Shown here one piece after another: positions 51,679-61,407 of a stretch of 64,000 nt of DNA (position 1 is the stretch's first letter; each line of letters starts with the position of its first letter). Source of the stretch: Clostridia bacterium (GTDB lineage Bacteria > Bacillota > Clostridia > Oscillospirales > CAG-382); assembly GCA_017549365.1 (NCBI GenBank), contig JAFYUZ010000016.1:1-64000 (forward strand). Reading direction: 5' to 3'. The notes beneath the pieces are model-generated. The model saw only the letters and a program-made list of their open reading frames with translations, did not search any database and was not told where the DNA came from. Both the position numbers and the translations under genes were made by a program.

Positions 51679-51707
51679 TTTACAGACACGCGATTATATG
51701 TTATAAT
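51679..51707 (+). promoter_or_regulatory. Promoter of the three-paralogue SLH/beta-helix operon
   Basis: TTTACA (51679-51684), 17 bases, TATAAT (51702-51707), with a ~95-nt leader before the ATG at 51810. No direct repeats as clear as those at 4363/4384 were found. Confidence 0.6.
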
Positions 51708-51809
51708 TACTATAAATTATCTTTCTGCATCGGAAAAGGTGATGTTTTTGCCCAAAAATCGCCTTTGTTTCCGATCAAAACAAAACCTTATCCCGAAAAG
51801 GAGAAATTT

Positions 51810-54749
51810 ATGAAAAAGAGCTTATCTTTTCTTCTGACGGTGTGCCTGCTTTTGGCGAGCATTCCCTTGGCACTTACGGCAGGAGCCGCAAATCTCAACA
51901 GTTTTGGTCAACAGACTGTTGAATTTTCCGAGCTTAACCCGTCGTCGGATGTCAGCGCTTACAACGGCGCTGTCAAGACCTTCAAGGGCGAAAGAGTCCG
52001 TGCCATCACCCGTGCAAACGACAGTGTGGGCACCGCCTTTAACCTTTACAAGCTTTCGCGTATCAACGACAAGAACGGCGAATGTGTTCCGATCGAAACG
52101 GCAAACTACATCGTTGTCAAATATTACTATGAGTCATCTGCACAAGAACCCTCTCTTGTGGGCAACCGCATGAGCTGGCTTCAGGAAAATGTCGTTCCCG
52201 AAAACGCCCTGACCGCCACCGAAAACGCAGGTCAGACCGCAAGAGTTTATTCGACCGACGGCATGGTTGCAAACAAGTGGGCAACAGTTACCATTCCGCT
52301 TATCACAGATGCAGGCTATGCCGCGGCGCAGCAGGCGTTTAATGCCCGCGGAAGATTTTTCCTCCATCAGCTCAAGCTTTATCCCTTTGAGCGCGATATG
52401 GCAAAGGGCGAAACTCTTTACATAAAAGAGATCACCATCCAAAGCTGGGACCCCGAAAACAAAAACGCTTTTTCGGAAAGAACCGTAAGATATTATGACT
52501 CTTACGAGTCTGCGGCAAACGGCGCAGAACCTTTGCACACCGTAGCCTCCGAAGACATGAAGAAAATAAAGGTAGCCGATTACATGGGCACTGTTCCCGC
52601 AAATGCCGAATTTATGGCATGGAAATGTACCCATGACGGAAAGCTTGTTAATCCCGGCGAGTTTTACACTCTGCTTGCGGGCAAGGATATTGCTTTCGTT
52701 CCCCTCTTTAAATATACCTATGATTTCTCGGGTGTTTCTTCGGCGTACATAAACGGCTATGAGGACGGAACCTTTAAGCCGCAGAACAATGTGACGCGTG
52801 CCGAAGCGTGCAAGATCATTGCGTCCCTCATCAACCCCCAGGGACTTTTTATGGGCGACACCGCTTTTTCTGACGTAACGAGCGCAAATTGGTATTACAA
52901 CGCAGTAACCACCCTTGAAAACGCAGGTGCGCTCACCATCTGGAACGGTAATTTTGAAGCGCAGACCCCCATCAAGCGCCATGAGCTTGTGGAGATAATC
53001 TACGCCCTTGTTGACGATGGCGAAAAGAGCCTTAAGATCACCACCCTCAACGACATCGACAAAAAGGACAGATTTTTTGACGCCGTAATTTACGGCGTTG
53101 CCAACGGAATCATCACGGGCTACGAAGACAAGACCTTCAGACCCGACGGCAACATCACCCGTGCCGAAACAGTTACTGTTATCAACCGCCTTATCGGCAG
53201 AATCTACAACGAAAATACGACAGCGGCATCCAAGTTTTCGGACGTTGATGGTCATTGGGCAAAGGGACAGATCCTTGCCTCCTCCGCATCTGCCGCCGAC
53301 GGAGTATGGACCGCGAAGGGAGCAGAGACAGAATACGTTCTGACAGGAACAAGAGCTTCCGAATCCATCCCCGCTCTGCAACAACAGGCAAAAAATCTTT
53401 CGGGCGATGCCATCCGCCGCGGAGTTGACGCAATCTCCGAGCAGATGAAGAAAAACGTCATGTCAACCGGCAACACCGAAGAATACTATGCCGACAAGAT
53501 GACGGGTCAGAGATGGTACGTTTCCGAAAAGAACGGCAACGACGAAAACGACGGTAAATCTCCCGAAAAGCCTTTTAAGACTATTGCGGCGCTCAACGCA
53601 AAAGCAAAGCTTGCAAAGGGAGATGCGGTGCTCTTTGAACGCGGCGGACTTTACCGCGGAAGCATCACGGTGACCCAGGGCGTTATCTACGGTTCGTACG
53701 GCGAGGGCGAAAAGCCCGTGCTTTCGGGTTCTGTCAAGAACTATGCCGACCCCGACCTTTGGGAAGAAACCGACAAGGCAGGCGTTTACAAGCTTAAGGA
53801 GACCATCGTCAACGTAGGTATCATGGCGCTTGACCACGGGCTTCACGATTACGGCAACTACGACGCCCTTTACGGCAAAAACAGAGTAAGAAACATCAGC
53901 AGTTATCAGAGCCTTAACGGCGATTTGCAGTTCTTCTCTAACGCCGACACCCTCTATTTCATGAGCACCGAGGGCAACCCCGGCGAAAGATTCAAGTCGA
54001 TCGAGATCGGCACCAAGGAAAGAGTTTTTGGCGGTTACGGAAAAAACAACATTTTCGATAACCTCAGCATCAGAAACTGCGGCTCGCACGGCATCGGTCT
54101 TCAGAGCTCGACGGATATCACCGTTACAAACTGTATCTTATCGTGGCTTGGCGGCTCGCTTCTCGGAAACTACGGCGAAACCACCACACAGTACGGCAAC
54201 GCCGTCGAGATCTTCGGCAGCTCCAACAGATACAACGTAAAGAACAACTGGATATATCAGATTTACGACACCGCCATCACCCACCAGGGAAATCAGGCTT
54301 CGATGATGAATATCAATTATTCCGAAAACCTCATGGAATACTGCCACTGGGGTATTGAATGTTGGGTTAAGAAAGCAGGCGGAAACGCCCTTATCAACAA
54401 CGTCAAGGCAGAATACAACGTGATGCGTATGGGCGGTTACGGTTGGGGTTCCATCGTTTCCACCAGAACAACGGGCGCTGTCCTTTACACCTATGGCATC
54501 ATGGAAGGAACAAACAAGAACCTTCAGTGCAACTATTCGATCTTCGACCGCTGTGCAGGAAGCATTATCGGCATTGTTGCACCATCGACAGAAACCTACA
54601 ACGGCAATATCTACATCCAGCACAACGGTAATTCGCTGGGCAACCTTAAGGGTATAAGCAAGAGTGCCACCAAGAACGGAGCACAGGATCTTTACGACAA
54701 CCTCGGTGACGAAAACCTTGTCTTTGTACTTGCCCCGGCAGAAAAATAA
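51810..54749 (+). CDS. Secreted SLH / right-handed beta-helix protein, paralogue 1
   Basis: A 979-residue exported protein. A signal peptide (about 1-27, ending LTAGA) is followed by a conserved N-terminal domain (about 30-220) containing ETANYIVVKYYY, GNRMSWLQE, FLHQLKLYPFERDM and YIKEITIQSWDPE. SLH modules occupy about 300-495 (INGYEDGTFKPQNNVTRAE, then IKRHELVEIIY, then ITGYEDKTFRPDGNITRAE), which is in the middle and not at an end. The C-terminal ~400 residues form a right-handed beta-helix starting at NGNDENDGKSPEKPFKTI. A block shared by all three paralogues (SWLGGSLLGNYGETTTQYGNA, TAITHQG, LMEYCHWGIECW, GGYGWGSIV) probably includes the active site. It is likely a wall-anchored polysaccharide lyase or hydrolase of unassigned family. 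The start was set by AAAGGAG. Confidence 0.8.
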   Translation: MKKSLSFLLTVCLLLASIPLALTAGAANLNSFGQQTVEFSELNPSSDVSAYNGAVKTFKGERVRAITRANDSVGTAFNLYKLSRINDKNGECVPIETANYIVVKYYYESSAQEPSLVGNRMSWLQENVVPENALTATENAGQTARVYSTDGMVANKWATVTIPLITDAGYAAAQQAFNARGRFFLHQLKLYPFERDMAKGETLYIKEITIQSWDPENKNAFSERTVRYYDSYESAANGAEPLHTVASEDMKKIKVADYMGTVPANAEFMAWKCTHDGKLVNPGEFYTLLAGKDIAFVPLFKYTYDFSGVSSAYINGYEDGTFKPQNNVTRAEACKIIASLINPQGLFMGDTAFSDVTSANWYYNAVTTLENAGALTIWNGNFEAQTPIKRHELVEIIYALVDDGEKSLKITTLNDIDKKDRFFDAVIYGVANGIITGYEDKTFRPDGNITRAETVTVINRLIGRIYNENTTAASKFSDVDGHWAKGQILASSASAADGVWTAKGAETEYVLTGTRASESIPALQQQAKNLSGDAIRRGVDAISEQMKKNVMSTGNTEEYYADKMTGQRWYVSEKNGNDENDGKSPEKPFKTIAALNAKAKLAKGDAVLFERGGLYRGSITVTQGVIYGSYGEGEKPVLSGSVKNYADPDLWEETDKAGVYKLKETIVNVGIMALDHGLHDYGNYDALYGKNRVRNISSYQSLNGDLQFFSNADTLYFMSTEGNPGERFKSIEIGTKERVFGGYGKNNIFDNLSIRNCGSHGIGLQSSTDITVTNCILSWLGGSLLGNYGETTTQYGNAVEIFGSSNRYNVKNNWIYQIYDTAITHQGNQASMMNINYSENLMEYCHWGIECWVKKAGGNALINNVKAEYNVMRMGGYGWGSIVSTRTTGAVLYTYGIMEGTNKNLQCNYSIFDRCAGSIIGIVAPSTETYNGNIYIQHNGNSLGNLKGISKSATKNGAQDLYDNLGDENLVFVLAPAEK

Positions 54750-54827
54750 AACGCAAATATTTTTTGTGACATCCGCAATTTCGCAATAGCGCCTTTTCGG
54801 ATGTCACAGCTATATAAGGAGGAAAAT

Positions 54828-57782
54828 ATGAAAAAACTGATATCTTGCCTCATCGTTTTCACAATTCTCGTATCCTGCATGTGCTTTGTCCGCGCCGATG
54901 AATACGAGTATATTCCCAACACAGTCGGAAAAAGCGACGTTTCCTATTCGCTTCTCAGCGCTTTTGAAAATGACTATTCGGGTTATGAAAGCACTCTTGA
55001 CGTTTACGAGGGCAAAAACGTCCGCGTTATAAAGCGCAACGGTGAACCCACTGCAAGTACCGATTTTTGCCTTTACAAATGGGGACACATGGTGGACGTT
55101 GACGGAAACTACATTCCCCTTGAAACTTCAAACTACATTGTCATTGAATACTACTATGACACCCCCGACAAAAACCCCGCCCTCGAGGGCAACCGCATGT
55201 ATTGGATGCAGGGCAGAATCACTCCCGCAGACAATCTGGGCGAAATAATAGAATTCGGTTGGGGACACAAGATATATTCCAACCCCATGGTCGCCAACGA
55301 GTGGAGCACCCTTGTTTTCCCTCTTATTGAAGACAAAAATTATTCCGACGGTCAGGTAAAATATAGCTTGCAGGGCCTTCACTATCTCCATCAGATAAAG
55401 CTTTTCCCGCTTGAAAAGCACATGGGCCCCGACGATGCCCTTTATATAGGCGACATCACCATCCAGAGCTGGGATCCTGCCGACGGAATGCCCGATACCA
55501 CAAGAACACTCAGCTTTTTCAATTCCGAAAGCGACTACGAGTCGGGGGCAAAACCTATTTCCGAAATAAAGGCAAAAGACCTTGAAGAGGTTACCATCCC
55601 CGCTTTTTCGGGCACAGCTCCCGAAAACACAGAATTTGTTTGCTGGGTAAACACCTTTAACGGCAAAGAAATGAAGGTTGGCTCGACTTATAAGATCAAC
55701 AGCGGCGACGACGTTGAATTTTTCCCTGTTTTCGGATTTAAGTTCAAACCCGGAAGTGTCACAAGCGCATTTATAAACGGCTATCCCGACGGCACTTTCC
55801 GTCCTCAGAACAACGTCACCCGTGCCGAAGCCTGCAAGATCATCGCGTCTATCATCAATCCCGACGGCAAGGCGATGGAAAAAACGGCTTTCTCCGACGT
55901 TTCGGAATCGGATTGGTACTACGGCGCAGTAACAACCCTTGAAAGCTTTGGCGCTCTTGATATTTTCGAAGATAAATTTTCTGCCGACACTCCCATAACA
56001 AGAGGAGAGCTTGTGCAGATAATATACAACATTTCCGCAAGAGGCGGACAGAACAAAAAAATCACCGTTTTCAACGACGTTGACACAAAAGAAGCGTGCT
56101 TTGACGCAGTTATGCATTCGGCGGCGTACGGTATAATCACAGGCTACGAGGACAAGACCTTTAAGCCCGATGCAAATATTACAAGAGCCGAAACAGTAAC
56201 AGTCATCAACCGCCTTATCGGCAGAGTTTTCAACGAAAAGGCAGAGAGTGCATCGAAGTTTTCGGATATCGAAGGTCATTGGGCAAAGGGACAGGTAATT
56301 GCCTCGGCATCGGTTGAGGCTGACGGATTTTTTGGCGCGGCAAGTGCTGATGTAAAAGAATACGTTCTTTCGGGCACAAGCGCCAAAGATTATATCATGG
56401 GTCTGCACGATCAGTCGGCGCACCTCTCGGGCGATGCTATCCGCCGCGGAATCGACACTGTTTCCGAGCAGATGAAAAAAGACATCCTCTCGACAAGCAA
56501 CACCGAAGAATACTATGGCGACAAGATGACAGGCATCAAATGGTACGTTTCCGAAAAGAACGGCGATGATGCCAACGACGGAAGAAGTCCCGAAACTGCG
56601 GTTAAAACCATTGCGGGACTCAACGCAAAGATCCGTTTTGGCGGCAAGGGAACCGCAATTCTGTTTGAGCGCGGCGGACTTTACCGCGGCCAGATCATGA
56701 TGAGCTCGGGCTACATCTATGGCGCATACGGCGAGGGCGAAAAGCCGATTATCACCACAGCAAAGAAAAACTATGCCGATCCTGCCCTTTGGGAAGAAAC
56801 CGATGTGCCCAACGTATACAAGCTTACCGAAAGCACCTACAACATCGGCATTATATGCTTTGACCACGGACTTTTTGACCACGGCAACTATGATGCACTT
56901 TACGGCAAAAACAGAATTTACGGCTCCAACATCAGCAGCTACGATGCGCTTCTTGAAGACCTCGAATTTTTCTCGTGCGACAGAGTGCTTTATCTCAGAA
57001 GCGACAAGGGCAACCCCGGCGAAAGATTCAAGTCGATCGAAATGGGCGACAGAACCGACATTTTCGACGGAAACGGCAATGACGTTATCATTGACAACAT
57101 CAGCATGAAATACACCGGCGCCCATGCTGTCGGCAGCGGCAGTTGCAAGAATCTCACCGTTACAAACTGCGAATTTTCGTGGCTTGGAGGCTCTCTTCTC
57201 GGTAACTACGGCGAAACCACGACCCAGTATGGCAATGCGGTTGAAATATACGGCGACTGCAACGGCTATTATGTAAAGAACAACTGGATGTATCAGATTT
57301 ATGATACAGCCATCACTCACCAGGGCATCAACTATCAGATGCATCACATCGAATACGAAGAAAACCTTATGGAATACTGCCACTGGGGTATCGAATGTTG
57401 GACACGCGCCGAGGGAGGATCGCCTGCCATGAGCGATTACAACTCAAGATTCAACCTTCTGCGCAACGGCGGATACGGCTGGGGCTCGATCGTAACAAAG
57501 CGTCAGGATTCGGCGCGCCTTTATTCCTTCTCGACGGTCGAGGGCAAAAACTCGGATATGTACTGCGAATACACTGTCATCGACAGATGCTCGGGATATC
57601 TTCTTGACATTGCCAAGACATCCAGCGAACAGTTCTATTCCAACATCTACGTTCAGGACGAGGGACATGTTCTCGGCGGACTTAAGGGCGTCCACACCAA
57701 CGCGGCAGAATCGGGCGCAAAGCTGATTGCCGAAAAGCTTGGCGACGACAACTGCGTATTCGTACTTATTGAAAACGACTGA
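54828..57782 (+). CDS. Secreted SLH / right-handed beta-helix protein, paralogue 2
   Basis: A 984-residue exported protein with the same plan as paralogue 1. A short signal peptide (1-22, MCFVRA) is followed by the conserved N-terminal domain to about 230 (SNYIVIEYYY, GNRMYWMQG, YLHQIKLFPLEKHM). SLH modules cover about 305-500 (INGYPDGTFRPQNNVTRAE and ITGYEDKTFKPDANITRAE), with a partial extra module FSDIEGHWAKGQVIASA. The beta-helix runs from about 580 (NGDDANDGRSPETAVKTI) and shares SWLGGSLLGNYGETTTQYGNA, TAITHQG and LMEYCHWGIECW. The shared block begins near 57178 on the DNA. It lies 78 bases behind paralogue 1 with an AAGGAGG site. Protein identity to its neighbours is high, so tandem duplication is clear. 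Confidence 0.8.
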   Translation: MKKLISCLIVFTILVSCMCFVRADEYEYIPNTVGKSDVSYSLLSAFENDYSGYESTLDVYEGKNVRVIKRNGEPTASTDFCLYKWGHMVDVDGNYIPLETSNYIVIEYYYDTPDKNPALEGNRMYWMQGRITPADNLGEIIEFGWGHKIYSNPMVANEWSTLVFPLIEDKNYSDGQVKYSLQGLHYLHQIKLFPLEKHMGPDDALYIGDITIQSWDPADGMPDTTRTLSFFNSESDYESGAKPISEIKAKDLEEVTIPAFSGTAPENTEFVCWVNTFNGKEMKVGSTYKINSGDDVEFFPVFGFKFKPGSVTSAFINGYPDGTFRPQNNVTRAEACKIIASIINPDGKAMEKTAFSDVSESDWYYGAVTTLESFGALDIFEDKFSADTPITRGELVQIIYNISARGGQNKKITVFNDVDTKEACFDAVMHSAAYGIITGYEDKTFKPDANITRAETVTVINRLIGRVFNEKAESASKFSDIEGHWAKGQVIASASVEADGFFGAASADVKEYVLSGTSAKDYIMGLHDQSAHLSGDAIRRGIDTVSEQMKKDILSTSNTEEYYGDKMTGIKWYVSEKNGDDANDGRSPETAVKTIAGLNAKIRFGGKGTAILFERGGLYRGQIMMSSGYIYGAYGEGEKPIITTAKKNYADPALWEETDVPNVYKLTESTYNIGIICFDHGLFDHGNYDALYGKNRIYGSNISSYDALLEDLEFFSCDRVLYLRSDKGNPGERFKSIEMGDRTDIFDGNGNDVIIDNISMKYTGAHAVGSGSCKNLTVTNCEFSWLGGSLLGNYGETTTQYGNAVEIYGDCNGYYVKNNWMYQIYDTAITHQGINYQMHHIEYEENLMEYCHWGIECWTRAEGGSPAMSDYNSRFNLLRNGGYGWGSIVTKRQDSARLYSFSTVEGKNSDMYCEYTVIDRCSGYLLDIAKTSSEQFYSNIYVQDEGHVLGGLKGVHTNAAESGAKLIAEKLGDDNCVFVLIEND

Positions 57783-57815
57783 CCTTAAAGCGTATTTGTT
57801 CGAAAGGAAAAGATT

Positions 57816-60746
57816 ATGAAAAAAATAATCGTCGCCCTTGCGGCTCTTATGATATTTGCGACGCTTGCTACGGCAAGTGCCAAAGAAGCAGAAAATCTGA
57901 ACATTTTCGGTCACAACACCGTTCCATGTACAAATATATACGGCTTTGAAGAAAAATACGACGGTTACGAGACCGGCTTCGATTATTTTGACGGAAAATT
58001 GGTGCGTGTGATAAACCGCAACGGCTCGGATGAAACGGCAACCGGATTCAATATGTATTCGTGGGAGCGGATAAAAGATTCTCAGGGAAATTTTGTACCC
58101 GTAGAAACGGCAAATTACATCGTTGTGGATTATTATTATCATTCTCCCGACGAAACGCCGGCCCTTGTGGGGAACCGTATGGGCTGGGTGCAGGGAAAGG
58201 TTGTCCCGCGCGATAATCTTTCCAAAAAGCTTGCCTTTGCATGGAACACCAAGGTAATGTCCACCCCAATGGTGGCAAACAAATGGGACAAGCTTGTGAT
58301 ATCGCTGAAAGATGACAAGACGGCCTTTGCCACTCTTGAAAAATACAGAAAAAAGGGAGCTCATTTCCTTCATCAGTTCAAATTTTATCCGATCGAACGG
58401 GATATGGGGAAAAACGATGTCCTTTATATCGGGGACGTCACCTTCCAAAGCTGGGACCCGCATGAAAAAATGCCCGATGCCGAAAGAAAGCTGACCTTTT
58501 TGACCTGTGGCAAGGATGAAAGCTTTGTTATTTCAGCAAAGGATCTTGAATATGTTACACTTCCCGAATACAAGGGCGAGCTTCCCCAAAATGCCAGACT
58601 TTCGGGCTGGGAAAACAGTTACGACGGCAGAATATATCATCCCGGCGAAAGCTATCGTCTGCTTGCGGGGTGTGACGTTAGCTTTGTGCCGAAACTGCGC
58701 TATTCGTTTGACTTTTCGGCGCTTGACGGCGCATATATAAACGGCTACGAGGACGGAAGCTTCCGCCCGCAAAACAGCATTACAAGAGCAGAGGCGTGCA
58801 AGATCATCGCGTCTTTGATAAACCCCGAGTCAAAAGCTTTTTCATCGGCAAGTTTTTCCGACGTTTTGCCCGATGCGTGGTATTACAATTCGGTGGCAAC
58901 ACTTGATAACATCGGCGCTTTCGAGGATGTCTGGAAGGGAACGTTAAATCCTAACGAGCCAATAACCAGAGCCGAATTTATTCAGCTTGTCTATTCGGTG
59001 TGCGACGGCAAAGGACAGAACGAAAAGTATACGGTGGTAAGCGACCTTATTCCTGCGGATTTTTGCTACGATGCGGTTATGTACGCCATGAACGAGGGAA
59101 TCATCACAGGCTACGAGGACGGCAGTTTCAAACCGCTGAACAAGATAACAAGAGCGGAAGCCGTAACGATAATCAACCGCCTTATCGGCAGAGTATTCAA
59201 CGAAAACGCCCTTGCGGCACAAAAATTTTCGGATATCGAAGGTCATTGGGCAAAGGGACAGATAATTGCCTCGGCATCAAAAACTTCCGACGGAAATTTT
59301 GAAAAAAACAATACGAAAAAGGAATATGTCCTTTCGGGAAGTTCGGCAAAGGATTATATCACCGCCCTTTATGAACAGTCAGATGTCCTTTGTGCCGATG
59401 CCATCCGCCGAGGAATAGACACCGTTTCCGAACAGATGAAAAAGGATATCCTTTCGACGGGCAACACCGAAGAGTATTATGCCGATCGAATGACGGGACA
59501 GAAATGGTACGTTTCGGAAAAACACGGCGATGACGCAAACGACGGAAAAACTCCGCAGACTGCCGTCAAGACCATAACGGGGCTTACGGGCAAAATGCGT
59601 TTTCCCGTCAAGGGAACGTCGATTCTGTTTGAGCGCGGAGGGGTATATCGCGGTCAGACAAATGTGACCCCCGGTATGATCTACGGCGCATACGGCGAGG
59701 GCGAAAAGCCGGTGCTCACAGGTTCGCTCAAAAACTATGCCGACCCGTCGCTGTGGGAAAAGACCGATGTCGAAAACGTGTACGTTCTTAAAGAAAAGCT
59801 GACGAACGTCGGCATCATATGCTTTGACCACGGACTTTACGATTACGGCAACTACGATGCCCTTTATGGCAAAAACAGGATCTATGGCAAAAACATCAGC
59901 AAATATTCGTCTCTGCTTGAGGATCTTGAGTTTTATTGTGATGTCGACACCCTTTATGTCAGAAGCGACGGGGGCAATCCCGGTGAAAGATTCCAATCGA
60001 TAGAGATAGGCAACACAGTCAGAATTTTTGACGGAGCTGCCGCAGACGGCGTGGTGTTTGACAATCTTTCGATGAGAAACACGGGAACGCATGCCATAGG
60101 TCTTCGCTCGTGCACCAATATCACCGTTACCAACTGCGTTTTCTCGTGGCTTGGCGGATCACTTTTGGGAAAGCACGGCGAGACCACCACTCAATACGGC
60201 AACGCCATCGAAAACTATGGCAACACTGACGGTTTTTATGTAAACAACAACTGGATGTATCAGATATACGACACTGCCGTTACCCATCAAGGGTCGGATT
60301 CTGCCATGGAAAACATTGAATATTCCGAAAATCTTATGGAGTACTGCCATTGGGGTATTGAATGTTGGCAGACGGGCGAGAACACCTGCCGCCAGAAAAA
60401 CTATCGCTCGCGCTACAACCTTTTGCGCAACGGCGGATATGGCTGGGGCTCGATCGTTACTGACAGACAGGAGCTGGCTAGGCTTTATTCTTTTTCCAGA
60501 GTCAATGGAAAAAACGAGGATATGCTTTGTGAATACACCATCATCGACAGATGCTCGGGATTTCTTATTGACGTAGACGCGAATTCAAAAGAAAAATTCA
60601 GCCACAACATCTACGTTCAGGACGAGGACAAAACGGTTGGCGGATTGAAGGGCGACGGAGCATCCGCCTGCCGAGACAGCGCATATCAGATAAAAAAGAA
60701 GCTCGGCGACGAAGACTGTGTTTTTGTACTGATACCGAGAAAATAA
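57816..60746 (+). CDS. Secreted SLH / right-handed beta-helix protein, paralogue 3
   Basis: A 976-residue exported protein and third member of the family. Signal peptide 1-23 (ATASA). The N-terminal domain has ETANYIVVDYYY, GNRMGWVQG, FLHQFKFYPIERDM and YIGDVTFQSWDPHE. The central SLH modules include INGYEDGSFRPQNSITRAE and ITGYEDGSFKPLNKITRAE. The beta-helix starts near 570 (HGDDANDGKTPQTAVKTI). In the shared block one segment reads LLGKHGETTTQYGNAIENYGNT, with Lys-His replacing Asn-Tyr, a change that could alter specificity. It is 33 bases after paralogue 2 and is followed by a hairpin. Wall-anchored extracellular glycan processing is the likely role. Confidence 0.8.
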   Translation: MKKIIVALAALMIFATLATASAKEAENLNIFGHNTVPCTNIYGFEEKYDGYETGFDYFDGKLVRVINRNGSDETATGFNMYSWERIKDSQGNFVPVETANYIVVDYYYHSPDETPALVGNRMGWVQGKVVPRDNLSKKLAFAWNTKVMSTPMVANKWDKLVISLKDDKTAFATLEKYRKKGAHFLHQFKFYPIERDMGKNDVLYIGDVTFQSWDPHEKMPDAERKLTFLTCGKDESFVISAKDLEYVTLPEYKGELPQNARLSGWENSYDGRIYHPGESYRLLAGCDVSFVPKLRYSFDFSALDGAYINGYEDGSFRPQNSITRAEACKIIASLINPESKAFSSASFSDVLPDAWYYNSVATLDNIGAFEDVWKGTLNPNEPITRAEFIQLVYSVCDGKGQNEKYTVVSDLIPADFCYDAVMYAMNEGIITGYEDGSFKPLNKITRAEAVTIINRLIGRVFNENALAAQKFSDIEGHWAKGQIIASASKTSDGNFEKNNTKKEYVLSGSSAKDYITALYEQSDVLCADAIRRGIDTVSEQMKKDILSTGNTEEYYADRMTGQKWYVSEKHGDDANDGKTPQTAVKTITGLTGKMRFPVKGTSILFERGGVYRGQTNVTPGMIYGAYGEGEKPVLTGSLKNYADPSLWEKTDVENVYVLKEKLTNVGIICFDHGLYDYGNYDALYGKNRIYGKNISKYSSLLEDLEFYCDVDTLYVRSDGGNPGERFQSIEIGNTVRIFDGAAADGVVFDNLSMRNTGTHAIGLRSCTNITVTNCVFSWLGGSLLGKHGETTTQYGNAIENYGNTDGFYVNNNWMYQIYDTAVTHQGSDSAMENIEYSENLMEYCHWGIECWQTGENTCRQKNYRSRYNLLRNGGYGWGSIVTDRQELARLYSFSRVNGKNEDMLCEYTIIDRCSGFLIDVDANSKEKFSHNIYVQDEDKTVGGLKGDGASACRDSAYQIKKKLGDEDCVFVLIPRK

Positions 60747-60753
60747 CATACCT

Positions 60754-60779
60754 GACCCATGGCTATCCTGCCATGGGTC
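60754..60779 (+). terminator. Hairpin at the end of the SLH/beta-helix operon
   Basis: GACCCATGG (60754-60762) pairs with CCATGGGTC (60771-60779) over an 8-base loop, 7 bases after the stop codon. No T-run follows, so termination efficiency may be low or it may protect the 3' end. It also abuts the stop of the convergent gene. Confidence 0.5.
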
Positions 60780-60780
60780 T

Positions 60781-61230
60781 TCATGTTGTTGCGTCCAAAA
60801 CAGACAGTGTGAAAAGAAATATGCCCGTCAGAATATTAGGCAGCATCAGAAAACCCCTTGTTTTTTTGTCGTCCGAAGTCAAAAGAAGCACCGTCGAAAC
60901 AAACAGTCGGACGGCGCAAAAAGCCGCCGCAAAAAAGCCCGCTCGGTTTTCAAAAAGAAGCACGTGGACGATGAGAAAAAGCGCGTTTGAAAATCCGAAA
61001 AAATATAGGTAGACAAATCGGTTTTTTTCACAGATCAGGGCACAATATATCCCGAAAAACAGCTGTGACAACCGCGAGACACCGAAAAACGCCGTTTTTA
61101 TCGCATTTGCACCTGCCGAAAATTTCTGCAAAAAGAAAGCGTCCGCCCCCGCTTCTGTCAAATATTGCGACAGCAGGCAGACCGACAGAGATATTGACGA
61201 GAATGTTAAGAAAGATACGGGATTTTTCAT
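60781..61230 (-). CDS. Small integral membrane protein of unknown function
   Basis: A 149-residue protein with about four to five hydrophobic segments covering most of its length (roughly 5-23, 48-68, 70-92, 97-117, 127-146) and short charged loops (CEKNR, TSDDKKTRG). The size and helix number resemble TspO/MBR proteins, but the Trp- and Pro-rich motifs of that family are absent, so I do not assign it. The start ATG has AAGGA upstream. It lies convergent to the SLH operon and divergent to the site-2 protease gene. No function can be given. Confidence 0.6.
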   Translation of the reverse strand: MKNPVSFLTFSSISLSVCLLSQYLTEAGADAFFLQKFSAGANAIKTAFFGVSRLSQLFFGIYCALICEKNRFVYLYFFGFSNALFLIVHVLLFENRAGFFAAAFCAVRLFVSTVLLLTSDDKKTRGFLMLPNILTGIFLFTLSVLDATT

Positions 61231-61283
61231 AGTTAATTTTCCTTGTCGTTATATTAAAAAGCTTAAAAATGGGGTGTTGTTTA

Positions 61284-61312
61284 TTGACTTTGGTACAAAA
61301 ATAATATATAAT
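61284..61312 (+). promoter_or_regulatory. Promoter of the protease-scpAB cluster
   Basis: TTGACT (61284-61289), 17 bases, TATAAT (61307-61312). The leader to the ATG at 61408 is ~90 bases, with no obvious structure. Confidence 0.8.
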
Positions 61313-61407
61313 ATAAAATGTATAGGAATTGCCGCGCACAAGATTGCAAAAAAGCTTTTGCGGCGGCAAAACACATTGCTTTTATTTTTAACGGAAAGAG
61401 TGAAATT

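Noticed and set aside
55128-57383. 751-codon open frame on the minus strand
   Set aside because: It lies wholly opposite the SLH/beta-helix gene, has no ribosome site, and its Cys/Phe/Val-rich composition is what the reverse of this coding sequence gives. Similar long antisense frames at 8452-9444, 12588-13595, 22783-23946 and 48456-49256 were rejected for the same reason.
60781-61230. TspO/MBR family assignment for the small membrane protein
   Set aside because: Length and helix count fit, but the family's Trp- and Pro-rich motifs are missing.
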